The notes below the pieces were generated by a model. That model was not told where the DNA came from. It saw only the letters and a list, made by a program, of their open reading frames with translations, and searched no databases. 64,000 bases of DNA from Isoetes taiwanensis (lineage: Eukaryota > Streptophyta > Lycopodiopsida > Isoetales > Isoetaceae), in assembly GCA_021234155.1 (NCBI GenBank), contig JAJEKV010000040.1, positions 8,911,541-8,975,540 of the forward strand, written 5' to 3'. Each line of letters starts with the position of its first letter. Within the stretch, counting starts at the first letter, position 1. A program made the position numbers and the translations under genes. Positions 57,251 through 64,000 of the stretch are shown in pieces.

Positions 57251-58033
57251 CTGGGAGCAATGGTGCCAAACATTAGACGCTGATCTTGTACGTGAATTCA
57301 CGAGCAGGCTCAGAAGCCCACGATGCAACCCCAACCTGATCGTCATCTGTATGCATCTCTAGGAGCGCCGCCACGACGCCACTATCTCACATCTGACTGG
57401 CGTCTCCCCTTTTGAACCAAATTCATGGATGGGCACGCTGACTGAACTCCTGCTCACATTTCCACGGATCTCAGGTGGGATCCCCGTTTCATACGCCGAT
57501 CTGTCTGGCCTGATGGTGATAACTTGGAGCACACCCGCAATTGGATCTATATCCCCAATGAAAAAGTTTGGCAGACGCCTACTCATGCTATCTGGGGTCT
57601 CACTCAGTTCATCGAATATGCGCCCACCTCTCCTGGATCGTTCTGTCAATCGTCAAGCAGGTTTCTGTGCTGCTCTGAAGTGCCTGCTATTATGTTTGCT
57701 TGCAAGGAAGAGACCAATCTATTACTGCAATCCTAATGCAAGTGCCCGTGCTTTTGGCCTTCAGACCTGTCTTTTGATGGAGTGCCAATATGTCATTGCG
57801 GAGGCTCACCGCGCCCTTGAAGACATGGTGCAGTCTGGGTTTCTATTTGACGCTCATCCAGCAATCGGCCTCAACACTCCGGAAGCCCTCACGGAACGGC
57901 AGGAGCTTATCACGTCATACCATTCTGGCAACCGTCCCCATACCAGGCAAGACGATTTTGAAGTTGCTGGATTTCCACCTCTTGAGTCTGTTCCTTCTTT
58001 TCTCTCCCTTGAGTGTCGTTTGGTGGGGGGGAG
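57251..58033 (+). other. Segment replacing the rest of pol in gypsy element 2
   Basis: The DNA between truncated RT and PPT is not RT, RNase H or integrase in any frame. Two frames stay open for long stretches: 57429-58208 (259 codons, running into the LTR) and 57524-57736 with RNWIYIPNEKVWQTPTHAIW and TQFIEYAPTSPGSF. It ends in TTTGGTGGGGGGGAG (PPT) before TGTTAG. It could be a captured fragment or an extra 3' ORF of this family. Confidence 0.45.
58021..58033 (+). other. Polypurine tract of gypsy element 2
   Basis: TGGTGGGGGGGAG directly precedes the LTR start TGTTAG. Confidence 0.8.
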
Positions 58034-58575
58034 TGTTAGTCGTGTACGTCCTGGTACAGGACTATTCATGCACACCACGGACCAAGGTCAGAACAAGACG
58101 CCAGGTCAAAGTCCAGGTCAAGCATCTGGTAGCAAGCCCCCACCAAACACCACACCTAAACCCACGGCGAAGGCCACGCCAAAGAAGAGACAGAGAACAG
58201 ATAAGTGACGCACCTGCAGATGTACAGTCAGCACTCAGCATGATTTCAGACACTTAAAGAAGGCATCTCCAGATTCCAGGAAATCAGGCTTTGAAGGAGT
58301 TGGTAGCGGAATCTGCCAACCACCTATTTTGGGCCCAAGGCCATTGTACTATATATATGAGTAGAGTTAGAACTCAGTTTTCTATATGAGTTTAGGCCTT
58401 ATCTCTAGTCTTTCTCTCGTTGTTTGAGAACTCATGTATACTTATTTCTATCAAGAAAGCTTCATTATCTTCATTGTTCTTGGTTCATTCTTTTCAGTTT
58501 CTCTCTTCTAGATCTTTTGCAAATCCCACGTGACACTCAGCCAGGATTCTCCTGTTTGATCCAAGGGTCCTCACA
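58034..58575 (+). repeat. Gypsy element 2, 3' LTR
   Basis: A 542-bp LTR, TGTTAG...CTCACA. Parts recur at 41570-42075 (rearranged) and at 54120-54200 (5' remnant). It contains a TATATATAAG-like stretch (ACTATATATATGAG, about 58347) that may serve as TATA box. Confidence 0.85.
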
Positions 58576-58610
58576 GAGGGCTGTCTTGCAGGAGGTCCCG
58601 AACCCAGACC

Positions 58611-58907
58611 CTAAACAATAATAGAGGCCTTGAGATGACGAGGGAGTGCATCGGCCAAGTCATTTTTTGTCTCACATACATGAGTAAGATCATGCGAGGT
58701 ACTCTTAAAATGGCTCTTTACTTTTATACTCAATTTACTTTCCCTAGTGCGACATCTCTTAACATTTTGAGTGTCACTTGAGCTAGAACTAGAATTAAAG
58801 CTAAGACTTCCATTCAAGAGGAATACATGAGATGAACCAGATGAGGATGAACATGGGAAAATGTCTAATGTATCGGCATGATCAGGATTTTCATCAAGTA
58901 TTGCCAA
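58611..58907 (-). CDS. Ser-rich ORF, unknown
   Basis: A 98-codon minus-strand ORF with Ser runs (CSSSSGSSHVF, SFNSSSSSSD) and a basic end. It has no recognised domain. It may be an exon of a gene disrupted by the LINE insertion at 59031, since sequence beyond the LINE tail continues on the same strand. Confidence that it is coding is low. Confidence 0.25.
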   Translation of the reverse strand: MAILDENPDHADTLDIFPCSSSSGSSHVFLLNGSLSFNSSSSSSDTQNVKRCRTRESKLSIKVKSHFKSTSHDLTHVCETKNDLADALPRHLKASIIV

Positions 58908-59639
58908 CTACTACAACAATCATAAACGAATAAGTTAGGCATGTTCCATAAAAAAGTAATAAAATGCATATTCATACCTCATTTGCTTCTTGATGTCACT
59001 TCCAATTCATGCTCCAATGGAGATGGAGCGTTTTTTTTTTTTTTTTTTGAGGGTAAAAGAGTATAAATTTATAGATATAAAGTGAGTACATAAAGAACCG
59101 CTGAATAGGGTAGATAGGCAGAATAAGAACAGCACGTGAGTGCACCTATTTTATTGCTAGAGTGTGTACTAGTAGAGCTAGCAGTCGTCTTCGCCATCAA
59201 GCAGATACTATAGAATCATCGTCTTCTCCACAATGAAGGGTACTATGGACTAAAACCAGTCTACTTCCACAGCTCCAAGCGGTTGATAGGCTCAGGAACA
59301 GTAAGAGTAGAAGTTACCTTATTTGCAGAGTTTTTCCAATCTTATCAAGTCCCTTGTTATAGGCAGTTCCCATCTTTCTATGGTGGGATAAGGCCATTAA
59401 AGCAACCTCCATATTTAAGTAGCTCTTAACTTTGTCTAGGCTGGCCGCCTCACACCGATGCTTCCAAATCACCCACAGAGCAATAGATAACAGGGAGGCC
59501 AGATAGGGCAATGATCAGAGACCAGAATGACCATGGGCCAATTGAGGTGGCAGGCTTCGAGCTCCAGTATAGGAGGTACCCAGGACCAGAATGGTAGTAT
59601 CTCAGGGCAAAAGAAGAGATGTTGTGTAGACTCGCTAAG

Positions 59640-59780
59640 TACACATCCTAGAGGGCACAGATCATCATCAGAAATACATCTTCGAAATAATGCCTCTTTG
59701 GTCAGGAGGCCCCCCTGAAGGGCAATCCATCAGAAGAACTGTATTTTTCTAGAGCATAAAGACTTCCAGGAGTTAGCCAA
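59640..59780 (-). pseudogene. LINE zinc-binding C-terminus
   Basis: WIALQGGLLTKEALFRRC, then LCPLGCVLSESTQHLFFCP gives the Cys/His pattern of the zinc-binding region at the end of plant LINE ORF2. It is in a frame separate from the RT and followed by stops. Confidence 0.75.
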
Positions 59781-60383
59781 AAGCTGGACAATAACTGGCC
59801 CATTGATCCCTAGCCTTGATATAGCTTTGAGAGAAGTTACCCTACAACGCTCGTGATAGACATTGGCCACGCAATACCTTTGGGAGCCTAGGCATAACCA
59901 AAGTTCTTCAGGACCCTCGACTCCCGAAACTCCATGGATATTAGCCAATATCTCTCAAAATACTTTTCTGTCACCTTCACCTACGCCATTCATCTTATTT
60001 TTAAGCCTGGTCTAGGAGATCCACTTACCATTTTCCCAAAGATGACACAATAGGGAAATCCCGTGATTTTTCCATTTGACAAAGATTCGAGGGTGCACCA
60101 TTGCCAAGGGAAGATGCTCTAGTCCCTAAACTTGCTCATTCCAGAAAACACTGATCCTACCAGCATGATGTGGTAAGTCGGATGGGGAACAAAGGGCTTG
60201 AACTGTCTTCCATGCTTGGAATATTTTTCTCATGACTGGGGAGGTGCCAGGTGCAAGCTTGAAATCTCTAAAGGCAGCCCCAAGTTGATCCCTGGGTAGG
60301 GCAGGTTTACCTATAAGCTTACATTGGCTAAACCAGTGTTTGACAAATATAAGAGCAGGGGAGGTATCTCCATGTAGAACTCG

Positions 60384-63009
60384 TCACACAAATTTGGCAG
60401 CAAGAGCTTGAGCTTGAGTGAAGGGGTCCTTACAGCCCAACCCACCTTCTTTTTTATCTCTACAAAGTTCAGACCATGCAACCTGGGCTAGTCCACCCCA
60501 GATAAATTTCCTAATAATGACCTGGATCTGATTATAGACTCCTTTTTGCGCTACCAATACCGAGGAAAAATAAACATGGGAGGCGGCCAGGATGGCATTA
60601 GCCACAGTGACTCGGCCTGATACGGCAAGTCCTTTAGCTGACCAGAGGCCAACCTTCTTTCGGAGGCAGTCCAACAGGGGGAACCACAATCCCTTAAGAT
60701 TATCAGAGAGAGAACGTGGAAGGCCCAAGAGTTTCACCGTCCCTCCTGCTTCTATAACGGGGAAACCCAGGGTTCTAACACAAGGGTCAACATCAGATTT
60801 TAAGGCCCATATAATAGAACACTTATTTGGATTTAATTTAATTCCTGATATGACCTCAAAGGCATCAAGAATTTCTCTAAAGGACTGGAAACTGCCATCA
60901 TCAAATCGGAGAAACATAAATGTGTCATCCACATATTGCATAATAGTGAGCTTGTTCTCTAGATCAAGTAGAGTGAGGCCCTGTAGAGCACCTTCAGAGA
61001 TCCTGAGATTCACCATCCTGGTAAGCATATTAGCCATAATAAGAAATAGATAGGGGGCAAGGGGACACCCTTGTCTAATTCCTCTCTTGAGATCAAAGAG
61101 ACTAGAGGGTTCTCCATTGATAAGCACAGAAGGTCGAGGCCAGTTTATTCATATCCATAGAGATATTGATAAATTGTCGATCAAATCCCATGTAGGCCAT
61201 TATCTCCTTCAAGGCCTCCCATCTAAGAGAGTCATATGCTTTTCTAAAATCCATTTTGATGAGCATACAATTCTGCCTTGACACCCTACTCTAGTGCAAC
61301 CCCTCTCGAGCGGCCAGGTAGTTATCCAGGATGTACCTGTTTGGAAGAAAGGCAGACTGCTCCCTACCAATGACCCTGTTCAGGACGGGCTTTAATCGGT
61401 TAGCAAGCATCTTCATTACAACTTTATAGAGAGCATTGGTCAATGCTATAGATCTCCATTCACCCAGAGCTTGGGGTCTTGGGACTTTGGGCACCAGGGT
61501 GATGAATCCTGCTGCTAGGGATGGGTGCAGTGTTTGTGTGGCCCAGGCACCCCTGACTGCTTTGAGGAAGTGGGGACCCAATATATCCCAGAATTCTACA
61601 AAGAACTCGGGAAGGAATCCATCTGGACCTGGGGATTTGCCTGAAGCCAAGGAACATAATGTCTTGTTCATCGTTTGTCGAACGTTATAAGAGGGCTTGA
61701 TTATCAGCAGCCGTGACTCCCATAGTCCAATCCATCTTTGCCAGCCATTGCGAAATCTGCAACTTATATAATGGCGGAAGGGACTCTTCCTTGAATTGGG
61801 ATTGGAAATCTTTCCTTATAAAGGCTTTGATTTCAGCCGGATTTGTCAAGACATTCTGAGATTTGTCCTTGATAGATGTGATACTGTTATCGGCTAGCCT
61901 AGCTCCAGCCATTCGGAAAAAGCACTTGGAGTTTTCCTGATCAAGTTCAGCATACCATTTTGTTTTGGATCGTATTGCTGCTTCCTTTGCTTCCTCTTTC
62001 CCTTCAAGTTCTTCCTCTCGAGAGTGCATTGCCTGATTAAACGGGTCGCTGAATAGACACTGTTTAACTTCCCTGAGTTTGTTGTAGACCGACTCTTTTT
62101 CTCGCCTAAAATTCAAGGCTCTGTTCTTGCCCCAGACTTTAATCCATGCTTTCAAGGAGTTGAGCTTATGGATCCAGGCTTTCATTACATAGTGTGCCAA
62201 GGAATTCCCTAAAAGGGTTGCAGAAAGCCTTCTTTCCTAGCCGCGAGGTCTTGAATTTAAAGGGGACATTGCCATTTTTCTGAGCTGTAGGGATGTCTTC
62301 CAAGACCATTTTTTGGGGGACATGATCCGAGTGGGAGAATGCAAGGTCACCCTCTACGTAACACTTATCCATAAAACTTGCCATTTTGTTGGCCATGTAG
62401 AATCTATCCAGCAGGCAGTAGGCCCTCTCCTGATCTTTCTGTTTGTTAGACCAGGAAAATGTAGTATTAGAGGGAGGTACTAAGGAGAGACCCACCATAT
62501 TTAGAAGCAAGTGCCATGAGTGCTCTTCCTCTGCTTGAAAATTCCCGTGTAGTCCTACTTTTTGGTTCCATACATCTGTCATGTTCAAACCCCCAAAGAT
62601 CCGGTTATCCAACCAGTATTCTCATTTTGGGATATCCAGCTCTCAATCCCCTTCCACATAGTTGCCCTTTCAGACGGTTTATTGGAAGCATACACATTAA
62701 CGAGCCCCCATCGACAGTTTTGGCTTTCAAAGATTACTATCTGTCACCTGCCCCCAGGCTCTGCAAACAAGCGTTTTTGCCTCTGTCCTTTCCAAAGAAT
62801 GCACGTGCCCCCCTTGTACCTTGGGCCACACAACTAAAAGATGAGTACCCGCAGCCTACCCAATTACCAAGAGATTTGGCCTCAAAGTCCGGTAGTCTGT
62901 GTTCTTGCAACATGATAATATCTGCCTTCATTGACCTGACAGCTGCTAGGACCCTGGCACGTTTAAGTATCCCTTTGATGCCACGCAAATTCCATGATAC
63001 TATTATCAT
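60384..63009 (-). pseudogene. LINE ORF2: endonuclease and reverse transcriptase
   Basis: The endonuclease starts at 63009 with MIIVSWNLRGIKG and IIMLQEHRL (catalytic Asn and Glu). It continues after a frame change at 62612-62166 with TFSWSN and SHSDHVP, the C-terminal catalytic Asp-His box. The RT follows: SGKSPGPDGFLPEFF and FITLVPKVP, WRSIALTNALYKVVMKMLANRL (61671-61291), IKMDFRKAYDSLRW (61284-61102), RGIRQGCPLAPYLF and YVDDTFMF (61127-60384, catalytic YxDD). This is the standard plant L1-like order. At least four frame breaks make it non-functional. Confidence 0.93.
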
Positions 63010-63319
63010 TAATGAGGGGGTTGACTATTTCTCAATGCTTTACCCCATATCATGCTTATATGCAGGCACCTGATAAGGGGTAAGACTTGGCTTAGATTCC
63101 AGCAGATGGGGCCTCTAGAGAGAGAAGATAGATCAGATAGAAGAGCCAAGCAATCCCAGAAATAGATGTCAGTGCACCAGGTATTGTTCATGAAAGCAGA
63201 GGAGCCAGACAAGAAAGACTCCCAAATAGACCAGACCTTGGCTAGATAGATAAAAGGATGCCACGAGTGGGCAACCATTGGAATATATCTTAATGGAGTA
63301 TTTCTAAAAAAGCATGGTC
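63010..63319. other. Upstream of LINE; no gene
   Basis: No ORF1-like zinc-knuckle protein is visible. Words of the downstream minisatellite (TTGGCTAG...GATGCCA) already appear in degenerate form from about 63236. Confidence 0.4.
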
Positions 63320-63665
63320 TAGCAAAAAGATGCCATATTTGATAGACATAGGAGTACCACGTGGGGGCAACCATTCGAATACCCCTAAGAGGACATGACC
63401 TGACAAATAAATGCCATGCTTGATAAGTGGGACATGACTTGGCAAATAAATGCCAAAATTGGTAAGTAGAGCAAGACTTGGCAAATAAATACCATATTTG
63501 GTAAGAGGGCGAGACTTGACAAATAAATGCCATGTTTGATAAGTGGGGCGTGACTTGGCAAATAAATGCCACAATTGATAAGTAGAGCAAGACTTGGCAA
63601 ATAAATGCCATATTTGGTAAGAGGGGCGAGACTTGGCAAATAAATGCCATGCTTGATAGATGGGG
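63320..63665. repeat. 39-bp minisatellite
   Basis: CAAATAAATGCCA recurs at 63404, 63443, 63482 (ATACCA), 63520, 63559, 63598 and 63637, a period of 39 bp (once 38). Units alternate in a three-type order: AAATTGGTAAGTAGAGCAAGA, then ATATTTGGTAAGAGGG, then ATGTTTGATAAGTGGGG. This gives a 117-bp higher-order repeat seen twice. A degenerate unit precedes at about 63325. Because 39 is divisible by 3, several frames stay open on minus with 13-residue repeats. I do not regard them as genes. Confidence 0.9.
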
Positions 63666-64000
63666 AAAGGTAAGAGAATCTCCCATGAATGAACTGCCCT
63701 TCTAGAATTCTTTAGAAGGACATCAGGGTGAAGACATGTCCCCCATGGATTGACAGATAAGTGCCATTGACATGTGTATCCAATATTATTCCTTAATTGT
63801 CCCATAGCTCCAATGTTGTTCAATAATGAGTCGATCATTCCCAATGCCCTAATCATGCCTAATATCCATTTGGGGTAGCACTCGGTTCGATATGAAATGA
63901 TATTTGGATATGGAATGATATTTGCACCTTTACTTGAGCAGACCAGAGGGAACCCGAGAATGTTCTTAGAGAACCCCAGTAAACAAAGCCAAATACCACC
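63666..64000. other. No gene seen
   Basis: Beyond the minisatellite to the window end there is only a short repeat, GATATGGAATGATATTTG-like, at about 63889-63930. Confidence 0.4.

Larger units (their letters stand above)
54120..58575 (+). mobile_element. Ty3/gypsy element 2, internally deleted
   Basis: A residual 5' LTR (54120-54200) matches the end of the 3' LTR (58034-58575; TGTTAGTC...GGTCCTCACA). Between them lie gag, protease and part of RT. The catalytic RT block, RNase H and integrase are missing. No iMet-type PBS follows the 5' LTR end; the next bases are CCTACCTTCGGC. The RT style (DYRKLNQATERDHFPLPF, MDGFSGYNQI) resembles the Athila/Tat side of gypsy, with no chromodomain. Confidence 0.88.
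59031..63009 (-). mobile_element. Degenerate L1-type LINE
   Basis: On the minus strand: endonuclease, RT, zinc-binding end and a poly-A tail (18 T on plus at 59031-59048). The coding region is split by many stops and shifts. No ORF1 is visible upstream of 63009 and the 5' border is not defined, so no target duplication could be matched. Confidence 0.9.

Noticed and set aside
63009-63856. 225- and 188-codon minus-strand ORFs with 13-residue repeats
   Set aside because: The 39-bp period keeps frames open by arithmetic; overlapping frames give equally long products, so coding is not supported.

Overview
This looks like nuclear DNA of a streptophyte, most likely a land plant. The evidence is the PHD-finger host genes (EDM2-like and Alfin-like), chromodomain-bearing Ty3/gypsy elements primed by initiator tRNA-Met, Ty1/copia and plant-type LINE debris, a CACTA end starting CACTACAAG, short introns with GT-AG borders, and AT-rich intergenic DNA. 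I cannot name the species. There is no bacterial operon, CRISPR array, rRNA gene or convincing tRNA gene.

Layout. 0-9 kb: a 318-bp foldback MITE inside a 2.27-kb segment that recurs at 45.5-47.7 kb, a decayed Alfin-like PHD gene (4.06-5.0 kb), and a 122-bp LTR-like mini-element with a Pol III B box. 9-14.5 kb: old LTR debris split by a hAT-like insertion, an unidentified gene fragment, an array of regularly spaced palindromes, and a copia tail. 15.4-18.2 kb: the one clearly intact host gene, a nine-exon EDM2-like PHD gene on the minus strand. 20.0-20.9 kb: a 5'-truncated LINE with target-site duplication.

21.9-34.1 kb: a large minus-strand chromovirus (LTR, PPT, integrase with chromodomain, RNase H/RT, gag-protease, PBS, partial 5' LTR). 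Its leader between PBS and gag is about 4.3 kb and carries extra sense ORFs. The leader ORF nearest the 5' LTR is a histone H3-like gene: an H3 tail start (MARTKQT), a very long charged low-complexity tail, and a near-canonical H3 histone fold at the C-terminus. This is the most striking object in the window. Two copies of a GC-rich inverted-repeat module separate it from the other leader ORFs.

36-42.6 kb: a second, truncated copy of the same chromovirus family, cut by a 434-bp TTAA-flanked insert and by a truncated CACTA end, then rearranged pieces of another gypsy family. 42.6-53.2 kb: a DNA transposon with perfect 27-bp terminal inverted repeats and a 4-bp duplication (AAAG), inserted into a chromovirus LTR. 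It carries a decayed DDE-type transposase gene on the plus strand and a convergent multi-exon accessory gene with a RING-like domain on the minus strand. It was itself invaded by the 2.27-kb repeat and by a chromovirus solo LTR with a perfect GTGGT duplication. 54.1-58.6 kb: a plus-strand gypsy element with gag and protease, a truncated RT, and an unexplained segment in place of the rest of pol. 59.0-63.0 kb: a degenerate L1-type LINE on the minus strand. 63.3-63.7 kb: a 39-bp minisatellite.

Most coding features are broken mobile elements, so there is no operon-like cooperation to describe. What can be read is the order of insertions and the unusual cargo genes. All identifications are from reading the sequence; no database search was possible.
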